Shown: piece by piece, positions 36,676-46,705 of the stretch | How positions within the stretch are numbered: position 1 is the stretch's first letter | How the letters are laid out: every line of letters begins with the position of its first letter | Assembly (NCBI GenBank): GCA_007922195.1 | Contig: ML682007.1 | Coordinates: 11,666,562-11,730,561 of the forward strand | Direction of reading: 5' to 3' | DNA from: Podocnemis expansa | Lineage: Eukaryota; Chordata; Testudines; Podocnemididae | DNA length: 64,000 bases | Translations under genes and position numbers: made by a program | The notes under the pieces: model-generated | Seen by the model: the letters and a program-made list of their open reading frames with translations, nothing else | Told to the model about the DNA's origin: nothing | Database searches by the model: none

Positions 36676-36873
36676 TCCATGTAAAAGGGATTTTTTGGCA
36701 GCTGGAGGCTTGACTGGCAGCCCCTGAAGGCCTGAAACTGCTGATTCTGCAGCAGCTCTTTTGGAGAGCCACTGTAGCTTCAGCTCTTAAAGGGCCGACA
36801 ACATAAAATCAGCCTGCTGCTGCAGCAGTCCTTGGGCTGTTGACGGCAGACTGATTTCATGCCACACATTCAG

Positions 36874-36913
36874 CCACTGTGCCGCAACACACTTTTGTGT
36901 TGCGGCACAGTGG
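36874..36913. repeat. Perfect 18-bp hairpin
   Basis: Arms CCACTGTGCCGCAACACA (36874-36891) and TGTGTTGCGGCACAGTGG (36896-36913) pair perfectly around CTTT. It lies just inside the right end of the hAT element, so it is part of that transposon. Confidence 0.93.
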
Positions 36914-36934
36914 TTGAGAACCATTGGCCCAGGA

Positions 36935-39900
36935 GACTGAATTCCTTCACTGCACAGCATGGCGTATGACTGTGAGCTTCTAAACCCTGCTCTGTGACAG
37001 CTGTGATCTGAAACGACCATTCCCTGAGATAGATATCCAGCTTCTATGTATGTTCAGTACTTGGCCTCTCTACTGAAATTGCCACTAAGGTTACCAATTC
37101 TAGTGGTTTATTGTGGAAGCCTTTGGAAGGACCTCTGACTGATTTCACTGAGCTCATCAGATAATAACAGAAAGACATGGGGAGGTCCTTGAAACCTGGA
37201 TTTGTCATAAAATCTTTAGTGTTTGCAGACTTGAACAGGAAATCTCACACAATGCTGCTGCTTGCAAGAATTCATTAATTTCTTGTTTTAACTGCAAAAA
37301 GAGAAATGCTATATAAGTACTTCTTGGTATTTCTGCTTCCCATCCCAGTCAATCCTGAAGTGTGCATTCTTATGGGAATGTATTTTCTTAAAATTTGCTT
37401 AATATACTTGAACATTTATGGTGTTCTTGTTTTGTTTAAGCATTATGCAATTTTGGTGGGTTAATCCATGGTTTATTTGAAATAGTTTATTCATTTTTAG
37501 CATTTACATTATTTCCTGATATACTCCATATGTATTGTTTTGTTTTTGTTTATCTTTGTGGGATTTTTACAGGGTTTGTACTCTACTGTGTAGAATACAT
37601 AGATATCTATAGCTTTCTTTTAAAAATATCCTTAAAATTTAATTTATTTGCATTATTAATTTAAAAACATTTCCTTCCTGTTATATTTTATTCCATTCTA
37701 TTTAGACCTTACATGCTTTTTTATCAGATCTGCTCATCTCCATCTCACTGCTGTTTCTCATATTCTGTTGTTTCCTTATTTATTTTTCCCTAAATTACAT
37801 GCTTCTGTTTGGTTTTCATCTCTTTCTTATTACCCACTAAACACTGTTGGTTTATTGAGGCTACAGTGGCAAACTTTATTCTTTGGGAATAGAGTCACTG
37901 AAGCTAGAAATTGGATGCAGTAGTATGTGGCTTCTGTGTTGTTATTGACGCGTCCAACTTTGTATTGGCATCAGTGCAGATGAAGGATAAAGCAGTTCAT
38001 GAGGAAAGACAGCAGTTCACAGGAACAGAGTTGCAATTAGAGCAAATACAATACTTTATCTATGGGATGGACAGTTCTGCATCCTGAGAGTGTGAAAGGA
38101 TATTGACAGCATGTTGCCAGCATGCTCTGTGCAAGACTTGAATGTTATACTGTGTGTGGATATCTGTTCTATTTTCATTACACTGCCAGAAGAGATGATC
38201 CTCTTCAAAAACTATTTGAAGTGACCCCCAGGAGTTCCCTACACACTCCAGGATGAAAATTCAATGGCTAGAGTTTCTAGCTGTAGAAAAACACTTTAAA
38301 CCAGTAGTTTAGGAGTGACGAAGGGGTTTAGCTAAACCTGAAACTGTGAATAGGACTGCTGGACAGAAGATCTCATTGTCAGTCAGGTTGTTGGACATTA
38401 GACAGCAGCGGTGTTGAAATTGCTGAAAAATTTTAATGATTTCATAGATACTTTAGATGCAACTGATGATGATAAATCTTCCAGGAGCACACAACAGCTG
38501 AGGTCATAGGAAGGGCTAGGTGGAAATGCTGAAGGAAATGACTACGAAAAAACAGGGTAATTGTGATCATGGTGGGAGAATAGGTGGCTGCCTAATGTTG
38601 CAGAATACTTCAGCAAATGTGCAGTGGGAGACAGCCTAAATTGGTCAACTTGTCCTACGACAAGCATAATCTAGGTTGGAGGCCTCCTTAAAATCAGCAG
38701 GCTCAATAAACCATAGTGTAGCCTACTCTTGATTGGGTGTAAATACCATGGCAAATGAAAGTCTGCCTCCAGATAGTGTGAAGAGATGTTGAGAAGTCAC
38801 TGCTCCTTTGTGGATTTCCAAGTGTTTGGTATTAACATGGAACACACTGGAAATGTCTCCTGACACCTCTTGATGGCCACCTGCTACAAATATCATCAGA
38901 ATAAGTCCATGCTGATTCCTTCAGTATCAGGCACTGTAAGTCGTCATACAAAGCTATATTCAGTAGTAACTCTTTAATGGAGCTGTGTAATACATGGCTT
39001 TTATCTGGCTAATTTAGATGCTTCAGTCATTTTTCAAGCATTTCTACTCCAGCTCTCTTTAGTCTTTAAAAAGAAAAATAATCTTCTGTCTTTTTTTCCT
39101 GTTCCTCCAGTAATAACTTCATAAGGGAGAAATAAGATTTCTTTTTATTTAGTATGTATGCATGGGAGAGAGAGCGAAGGAATTTGACTTTCCCTCAATG
39201 AGCTCTGCTGTCTTTCATACATATATGTGAGTGTACATACACATTTTGCAGTTAGCTCTGGAAATAGTCAACTAATCTTTCAGAATGTTAATCCATAGTT
39301 ATCTACAAACGGTGCACTCCAAACATCAAATTATGGGTTCTGAGTTTCTTCTTCATGCTGGTGTAAATCAGGAATCCATTTAAGTCAAAAAAGTTACATT
39401 TCTAGAAAACTGAACCCATATACTTCTGAAATAGATTGAGAGTCATAAAAGAAAGAGGTAGAAAAGACACATTGAGTCATTCATCTCCTTGCCAATTCAG
39501 TATTATTTCCTACATTTAGCATTTTCTAGTATTTTGCCCATTCTTATCTTGTCTGAATCATGCAAATAAAATAGTAACAAGACTTGTCTTCTAATGTGTG
39601 CATTTATGACAGTAAAATGTCACCAAGCACCCATTTTGGCATATGCGTTTTATTTAATCTCAAAACATATTTCTTTGTAAGTAAATGATGCAATTTTGTT
39701 AATGATTCAATGGCTTTGATTACACGTACACACATTTTATGCAAGATTCCCAGTGTTACCAAATAGCCATTCAATAACTTAGAATCCAATTTTGTTCTTT
39801 TTTTCTTCCTAGTAGGAAAGGTAGAAGGATTATTTCAGCATCAGATATCACAATGATTAATGGTGGGAATGAACTAATTGAAATGCATTTTATCTCATTT

Positions 39901-40201
39901 TATTTGACAGTGGAACCACAACAAAGGATGCTAATGGTGTGCAATTTACTTGATAATTTACCTTTTCAAGAAGGAACTGAAACTTAGCTAAATATTCTAA
40001 TGACACACTCGCCTCTTCTGAGTTTCTATTTATTTTACTTTTTTGTGTTTCAAGCAATAAGTCTTGTATCTTACTTTAATAAACCTTACTGTTTGTTCTT
40101 TCCGTGTATTCCCTAGGGCCGTTGGAACTATTTTCAAACTAGTTTCTTTTCAGGTAACTAGTTTAAAACGGAAGTGCCTTTTTTTTTTTTTTTTTTTTTT
40201 G
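36935..40201. other. Non-coding DNA, AT-rich
   Basis: No gene. 37380-37860 is T-rich and free of recognisable transposons. 40112-40166 contains CCGTT...AAACTAGTT and AACTAGTTTAAAACGG, an interrupted inverted repeat. A run of about 23 T ends at 40200. Confidence 0.4.
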
Positions 40202-40239
40202 GGTACTGTCTGACTTTCTGTTGAAGGTCAGACAGTACC
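40178..40239 (-). repeat. Stem-loop followed by poly-A (minus strand)
   Basis: Arms GGTACTGTCTGAC (40202-40214) and GTCAGACAGTACC (40227-40239) pair perfectly around a 12-nt loop and directly adjoin the T run. On the minus strand this reads stem-loop then about 23 A, like the 3' end of a retroposed RNA. Which RNA is unknown. Confidence 0.7.
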
Positions 40240-40513
40240 ATCAGGGTCACAGAGAAAGATAGCTCTAGAGAGAATTCCATTTTTCTCCAATATCCAGGCA
40301 CCATTTATGGTTTCCTTGAAAATGAGGAAAGAGATTTATTTGGCACTTATTTGTTTTATATATTTATTACTTTGTATGTAATTTTTTTTTCTAAGTCTCC
40401 TTAAAATCCCTTTCTACCAGGTTTGAGCCCTAACAGGCTGAAAAACCCTGGTCTGTTTAGTCATTTTGTTGAGATGCAGACTCTGGCTCTAATTGTAGGT
40501 AGGAGAGATTAAG

Positions 40514-41020
40514 TTCCAAAGGGGCAGTTGTGTTAGTCTAGTAAAGCCAAAAAAAAAAAAAAAGCAAGGAGTCGTGTGGCACTTAAAGATTAACATTTAT
40601 TTATTGCATAAGCTTTCGTGGGAGAAGATCCCACTTTGTCAGATGTTTTGAAGAGGGAGAACTTACAGAATTGGATGAAAATAAATGCAAGGAAGTGTAA
40701 GAGATGGGATCAGGTCATACTGCAACAGCAAATCAGAGCATTTGTAAGGATTCAAACTCCAGAAGAGAGCATACAGAGGGAGGATGAAGTCAAACTACCT
40801 GTTACAATGTGAAAAAGAATCCATAGTCACGATTCAGCCCTGCTTCCACATAATTTAATTTGCATATTAGTTTGATTTCAGCTGTTGCTCTTTGAAGTCT
40901 TGATGTCCCATTGATTTTCTTGATGACCATCGTGGGACATCAAGACTTCAAAGAAAAACAGCTTTGAATCCTTACAATAAATGTGTTAGTCTTTAAGTGC
41001 CACAAGACTCCTTGCTTCTT
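40514..41020. mobile_element. Inverted PLE copy H with antisense ORF tail
   Basis: The left arm is antisense from TTCCAAAGGGGCAGTTGTG through the hammerhead-like motif (complement of CTGACAAAGTGGGATC...CCCACGAAAGC) and on into the reversed end of the GIY-YIG ORF (to about 40920). The pivot is CTTGATGTCCC...GGGACATCAAG (about 40898-40943). The sense arm then skips most of the middle and ends AGTGCCACAAGACTCCTTGC. A 15-A run near 40549 interrupts the left arm. No clear target duplication. Confidence 0.78.
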
Positions 41021-41355
41021 TAAAACATATTTAGAAAAGAAAGGGTGAATATGGTCTGCAAATAGATGCATAATGAAGCCCTTTGTTCATTGCCTGGTTG
41101 TTGTAACAGGCTAGATTGTGTTTCTGTGGCGTAACATTTCATTGAAGGAAATGGGACACTGCCGCAGGGGAAGTGTGGGGAAAGATAGTATTGCAGGTAC
41201 ATACATAGCCTCCTTGTACTTCATAGTTCACTGGCCAGTAATTTGGGGTACACGTGCTTTTTGTAATGGTGCCTTTCCAATAGTCCCAGCCCATTTCATG
41301 GGAGTACTTGAAGAGGGAACTTTACACTCCACTCTCCTGTGCAGGTGGTCTATAG

Positions 41356-41917
41356 CAGGGGTGGCAAAACTTATTGAACTCAAGAGCCACACAAGTTGAT
41401 TCTCAAACCTTTGAGAGCTGCACTGAGGCATATAGCCATATACTTTTACCTACTCCAAAATTACTGAGTTAAAAATTCATTGCACGCTTGAACTTTATCA
41501 TAAAGAGAGGGCTAATATTGATCCTACTAATGTCAAATTCTAATAATTACTTAAGGTTGCCATGAAAACTAGACCTATACAGTAAAAACTTAGCTGTTGC
41601 TCAGTGTAGAAGACTGCAGGCTAGTGGCGAGTTTTTTTAAATCCCAACTATGCCATGCTTTTCCTCGCCTTCCCTGACCATGCCATGCTTCTCCTTGCCA
41701 TCCCCAAATATGCCGCCACTTTTTCCCACCATCCTGACCCCCCTCCCGAATTCCCAGGCTCTGATGCTGGCTCCCCCAAGTATACTCAGGTGGGAGACAT
41801 AAAACTCCTAGGCTGGGGCTGCTTTCCTAAACTGATTTGCTGATGTTCTTCGGGGAGCCACATTTTTTCATTCAAGAACTTGTATGTGGCTCCTGAGCCA
41901 CAGTTTGGCCATGCCTG
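41356..41917. mobile_element. hAT-type element (CAGGGGTGGCAAA ends)
   Basis: 562 bp. Left end CAGGGGTGGCAAAACTT, right end (reverse complement) CAGGCATGGCCAAACTG. Flanks GTCTATAG (41348-41355) and ATCTATAG (41918-41925) form an 8-bp duplication with one mismatch. Subterminal GAGCCACA words occur at both ends in opposite orientation. Non-autonomous. Confidence 0.82.
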
Positions 41918-42039
41918 ATCTATAGTTTTGCAATTTTGTCTGAAGAACGGCAAGATGATGCACAAAACTGCATGTAGGGCTATTCTTTGCCCAATATAAA
42001 TCCCATAGCAGTGATTCTCACAAGGCAATCCACCAACTA

Positions 42040-42042
<3 letters not shown>

Positions 42043-42071
<29 letters not shown>
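42043..42071. repeat. TC microsatellite
   Basis: About 14 CT units, uninterrupted. Confidence 0.95.
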
Positions 42072-42074
<3 letters not shown>

Positions 42075-42502
42075 AAACCCTCCATTACATATATGTAGCT
42101 TCTGCTTTAGTATCACAACTCGGTGCTGTTGGGGGGCTGGTGGCAGGGTTTGAAGAATGAGCCCACCTTTCAGAAGTGGCTGCTGTCCTTTGGGGCTTAC
42201 CCAAATTCTGGGTTTCACTGGATCACAGAGCCATACGGGTTTGCCACAGGTTTGCAGCTGCTTTTCCTTCACAACAGTGGAAGGGCCAGACCAAATTTAA
42301 ATGCATGGCATTGCAATGTGTCATTCAGGATTGGCCCAGTCACTTTTCCTGAGTGGCATTGCAATCCCATGAGCCAGGCCCCAACACTGGGAGTAGCGAT
42401 ACTGGTCTAACATCACAAGACGAGAGTCACTGCTGCAGAATGAATGTTAATCAAATTCTTGTATGTGTCAACCTTGCTGGGACTCACCATTTCAGAGACA
42501 CT
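42072..42502. other. Moderately GC-rich unique-looking DNA between two hAT elements
   Basis: No known repeat recognised; open frames on both strands overlap and show no motif. TGGCATTGCAAT occurs twice (about 42306 and 42354), so this may be an old repeat. Confidence 0.35.
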
Positions 42503-42510
42503 GCTACAGA

Positions 42511-42852
42511 CAGAGGCGGTGCTGGGGCGGGGAGGGACCCGTCCCCAGCCGGAGATTGGGGGCCTGGCCGGCCATGGGCACGGGCCCGGCCTCCAGCGGC
42601 CGATTCTGGCTAAGCCCCACCGCAGCCTAACCATCCTCGGCAGCGCGGCCTCCCCCTGGCCAGGGGCAGGACCTGCAGGGCGGCCAGCTGGGTCCCGGAT
42701 CCCTGGCCGGGAACAGGGCTGCCTCGGCTGCGGCCACAACTGCCCGGGGATCGGGCCCCAGGTCCCCAGCCCGATTGGGTCGGAGATCCAGGGCACTGGT
42801 GTTGGGACCGAGGGCACGTGCCCCAGGGTGCCCAACGCCAGCGATGCCCCTG
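42511..42852. mobile_element. GC-rich hAT-type MITE, copy 2
   Basis: 342 bp. Left CAGAGGCGGTGCTGGGG, right (reverse complement) CAGGGGCATCGCTGGCG. Perfect 8-bp duplication GCTACAGA (42503-42510 and 42853-42860). Longest and most CpG-rich of the three copies. Open frames of 140 and 167 codons on opposite strands come from the GC content, not from genes. Confidence 0.9.
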
Positions 42853-42860
42853 GCTACAGA

Positions 42861-45087
42861 GCTAGATTTTTGAAAACTTCTCAGCTGAAACTCGCAAAGT
42901 TAATCATAGCGCATGCAATGAGCATGTGTTCTGTCAAACCTTACTAGGAATTAGATTTCCAAAGCATTTTTTAATATTTACAATTTGAACACTAGAAGAG
43001 GGGTGTGAAAGGGCTGAACCCTGTTTTTCTTTTTGATGTTACTCAAATCTTTTGACTGTTGAGACCAAGCAATAAAGAATGTATTGCCTACAGAAATAAA
43101 AAATGCACAGATGATACCCAGCTATTTCTTTCTCATCCAGAATAAACTGTGCCCAGCACTCTGTAGGTAATGGAGAAATATAGCAAATACAGCAAATGGG
43201 TTCCATAGCAACACAGGAAAATCTTCTGTGTTGGGGGTTGGGACCAATTATACAGAGTATAAAAGGGCCAATCAATTATAAATAAAATTAAAACAGAACT
43301 TTCTCTTTTTCTCTGTCCTGCTATTGTACTTCTGCTTATGCTGCTGAATTATTTTTTTAAGCACTCTTATCTGGAGAATTGAGATGCCCTGATTAAAATA
43401 CTGGGTAATATAGGAGACTCCAAAGAATTGTGATGTGTTGGTCGCCTGATTTCAGATTGTATCAGTGGGGGTAGAATTTTATAAAGTGCTGAAGAAAGTT
43501 GACTTCCAGTGGGAATGGAGTGCCTAAATCCTTTAAGAATTTGTGAAATCCCACCCTAGATTTGTAAACTACACACATTCTGGAATGGAATTCCAGTCTG
43601 GTCTCACTACATAAAAATTATCACCCTATTTTTGAATGCTCATTATTAGCACAGTTTGGCAGCAGACTGAATTAAAACCAAAGCCAAAGCATGTAGCTGA
43701 TTATCTATTTGCTCTACCAGTTGTTCTAATATGGATTAAAATATAAATAAAATTTGATCATGTTTCATCATTCATCACAAAAGATGATGCAAAGCTCAGA
43801 GATATAAAAGTTTCCCAAGAGGTCATAACTGTATTTTAAGGAGGACTGAGGAAGATTTCTCAACAGTTTTTGAAGGGGAAACTTTAAAACTATTGCCTTT
43901 TAAATTATGGGATCAGAACATTTTTATAATTTACAGTAAAAAAAAAAACAAAAAACAAAAAACCTAGTTGTATTTCTCTTGAAATCCCAGTAATGGATCA
44001 GGGCTCCATTGTATTAGGCACACACAAAAAAGAGGGTCCCATCCCAAAGAGCTTACAATCTTAGTAGGCATATTCCTGAATATAAAAATAAGTGCATTAA
44101 ACAGGCTATTTATATTGAGTCATTTTGCAGAGTTTACTGATGCAGGGGGCTGGAGAATCCACACCAATGGATCCTTTGCCCCTGGCCCACCTTTAAATGC
44201 TTGCTGTGTGCTATCTTGAAGGCAAATGCCATAGGGTATGTCTCAACTTGCAAGATAGTTTGAATTAAGGAGGGTTAATTCGAATCAACTTAGTCCCTGT
44301 CTATACGAGGCTTTCATTAGTTCGAACTAAGGAATTCCTTAATCTGAACTAATGAAAGCTTAGTTCAAACTAGTAAGACCTGCTGGTTATTTCAAATTAA
44401 GAACAATGTGGGCAAGGATTAACCCTTAGTTCAAACTTAAGTTCAAACTAAGGGGGCAGTTAGTTCGAATTAACAAAGTGAACTAATTTGAACTAACATT
44501 AGTTCGAATTAGTCCGTATTGTTAATTCGAACCAATAAGTTCAAGTTTAGTTGGAACTAAACTTGACTTACTAGTTCGAATTAACAAATTTGATCTAACT
44601 TTTCCTGCGGTGGACATAGCCGTAGAGACCCCAAATCCTGGCACTTTATCTCTGGAGATTGAATCAGGTTATAGCACCTTGACTGAAGCATGAATCTCTT
44701 TCCTTTTGCTGAGAAAATTAATCTTTCTGCAAGTTTCCATAGTCTGTTTAAAGCAGAGGTTGGAGTGTCTGGCTGGTTTTGACTGGTCTACTTGTAGAAT
44801 CTGCTGTATTAAATAAACTGTGAGGGTATGTTTTAAAGATGAGTCTTCAGGAAATACTGCAAATGCCCCACTGCCTAGGAATATATATTAATGTAGATGG
44901 GGAGGGGGTTTTAAAGGCATTGTCTGATCCAATAAGAGATGTGGACTTTTGTGACATGCTGCTCCCCACGTATGTCCATGTCATGTGATCTGTTTATCAT
45001 TTATATTAACTTTTACAGTGTAACTGGGCACTGCCTAATGCAAAGCATGTTGTGGAAGATGTTTTTAGAATGAACGTTACTGTTAGG
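42861..45087. other. Non-coding DNA
   Basis: Contains the MITE at 44234-44621 (listed) and, at about 43998-44068, an old amniote repeat with AAAGAGCTTACAATCTTAG. A-rich run at 43938-43963. No gene. Confidence 0.4.
44234..44621. mobile_element. MITE built of TTCGAA-type palindromic words (copy 2)
   Basis: 388 bp. Ends GGGTATGTCTCAACTTG and (reverse complement) GGCTATGTCCACCGCAGG are similar. Flanking ATA/GTA could be a 3-bp duplication. The interior is dense in TTAGTTCGAA, TTCAAACTAA and related words in both orientations, as in the 20.5-kb copy but in a different order. Confidence 0.62.
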
Positions 45088-45711
45088 TTCCAAAGGGGTA
45101 GCCGTGTTCAGTAAAACAAACAAGGAGTCCTGTGGCACTTAAAGACCAACAAATTTATTTACTGCATGAGCTTTCATGGGACGAAATTCCACTTCATCAG
45201 ATGCTTTGAAGATGGGGGAACTTACAGAATGGAAGAAAATAAATGCAGGGCAATACAAGTCATGGGATCAGGTTAGACTGTAACAGCAAATCAAAGTAGT
45301 TGTAAAGATTGAAACATTGGGGAACAACATATAGGGGAAGGTGAGGTGAAATCACCTGTTGTTACTGAGAGAAATACCAGATCAAGACTTCAAAGAGATG
45401 CTACTGAGATCAAATTTGATTGCATTGCTTCAGGGCTTAATAGGGACTTTGGAGTTTTCTCTCATTACAACAGGTGATTTGACCTCACCTTCCTCTGTAT
45501 GCTGTTCCCCAGTGTTTCAATCTTTACAACTGCTTTGATTTGCTGTTACAGTCTAACCTGATCCCATGACTTATATTTCCCTGCATATATTTCCTTCCAT
45601 TCTGTAAATTCACCCACCTTCAAAGTGTCTGACAAAGTGATTTTCTCCCACAAAAGCTCATGGGATAAATACATTTGTTAGTTTTTAAGTGCCACAGAAC
45701 TCCTTGTTTGC
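45088..45711. mobile_element. Inverted PLE copy I, longest two-armed copy
   Basis: The antisense arm (45088 to about 45383) runs from TTCCAAAGGGGTAGCCGTG through a hammerhead-like motif and reversed 3'UTR to the ORF end. The sense arm (about 45384-45711) mirrors it and ends ACTCCTTGTTTGCA. The pivot lies at ACCAGATCAAGACTTC. Target duplication TTACTGTTA (45077-45085 and 45713-45721). The left arm keeps CTGATGAAGTGG...CCCATGAAAGC; the right arm is more decayed (CTGACAAAGTGATTT). Confidence 0.87.
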
Positions 45712-46179
45712 ATTACTGTTATGGTAGCATGTTTCCTGCAATATCATACGTATGCACAGATATGAAACTTTGCCATGTCATGTCTCCAAATATGTTTGTC
45801 TCACGCTAATGGCTTGAGTGGATGCAGAAAATCCAAAGCTGTGTTACCGCACCCAGTGCAGGAATGCGTGCAGGAACAAGGAACTGGCCTAAAGACCTGT
45901 GAGCATTTTGGCTCAAGTGGAAGAAATCGTGTCCATTGCTGGACATAGACAATCACCTGACCTCAGGGGATATCAAGGAAACTTGTTAAAAGGAAGAGGC
46001 ACCCTTGTCTAAGAGGTTCTCCCCTGGAATCAAGTTGACAAGCAGCATCCAGGACTGGCACCTACCCATGGGGTGAGGGGAGAGTTTGGTTGCAAAACAT
46101 GTCACAACTGACCTGTGTGGTAACTGAAACAATAACATTTATTGTAAGCTAAGATTATCTTTTGTTTGATTGTGATTAA
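45712..46179. other. Non-coding DNA, possibly old LTR or SINE sequence
   Basis: 45785-46130 has the look of a retroelement terminal region (balanced base composition, no ORF), but I could not assign it. Confidence 0.25.
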
Positions 46180-46277
46180 CTCCTCATGTGATAAATAAAT
46201 TTGTTTAGTTTTTATTAGTGCCACCAGACTCCTTGTTTGTTTTTGGTGGACTAGACTAATATGGCTATCTCTTTGGT
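46180..46277 (+). mobile_element. PLE 3'-terminal fragment (copy J)
   Basis: Sense tail from TCATGTGATAAATAAATTTG through TTAGTGCCACCAGACTCCTT to ACTAGACTAATATGGCTATC and CTTTGG. Truncated within the hammerhead-like motif. Confidence 0.8.
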
Positions 46278-46594
46278 CCTTGACTTAATAGTCCTTGGGT
46301 TTATATCATTCTGATTTATAGTCACTTAAAATCTTGCTGTAGTCCATACATTTGTATTTTTTCCTAAAGCAGTGCATGTGGATTGAATGTACAGCGACCT
46401 CACTTGAAGTGACAGAGTTGGTACATATCAATTTCATTGAGAAATTGATGGACAAGTGTAAATGACTTGCAGGGTATAGGAAGCAGCATTGAACCCTGGA
46501 AGACAGTAATTCCCAGGGTTGCATCTGGGGATGGGGAAGTCTGGGGGGGTCCATCTCAGGAATGGCTGTCCAGAGATTTGCTTCCATTATCTGT

Positions 46595-46705
46595 GGGGAG
46601 GTTAAATTCACTAAGGCGGCAAAGTATTATCCCTATGTTGCTCATGAGGAGACTGAGACAGAGAGATTAAATGTTTTAACCAAGCTTATATTGTGACAAG
46701 TTCAG
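46595..46705 (+). repeat. MIR-like core-SINE fragment
   Basis: GAGGAGACTGAGACAGAGAG followed by ATTAAATGTTTTAACCAAGC matches the conserved MIR core as I remember it. Old and diverged. Confidence 0.55.

Larger units (their letters stand above)
36428..36926. mobile_element. hAT-type element carrying a nested PLE
   Basis: Left end CAGGGATCTCAACC, right end (reverse complement) CAATGGTTCTCAACC. Flanks GCTCAGGA (36420-36427) and GCCCAGGA (36927-36934) are an 8-bp duplication with one mismatch. A PLE foldback lies inside (36543-36675). The right subterminal region is a perfect hairpin (36874-36913). No transposase remains. Confidence 0.72.

Noticed and set aside
42413..42947. Open frames of 140 and 167 codons on opposite strands
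   Set aside because: Both overlap the GC-rich hAT MITE at 42511-42852 with exact ends and target duplication; frames follow GC content and have no domain.
45785..46130. Possible LTR
   Set aside because: No TG...CA ends, second copy or flanking duplication found, so not called.
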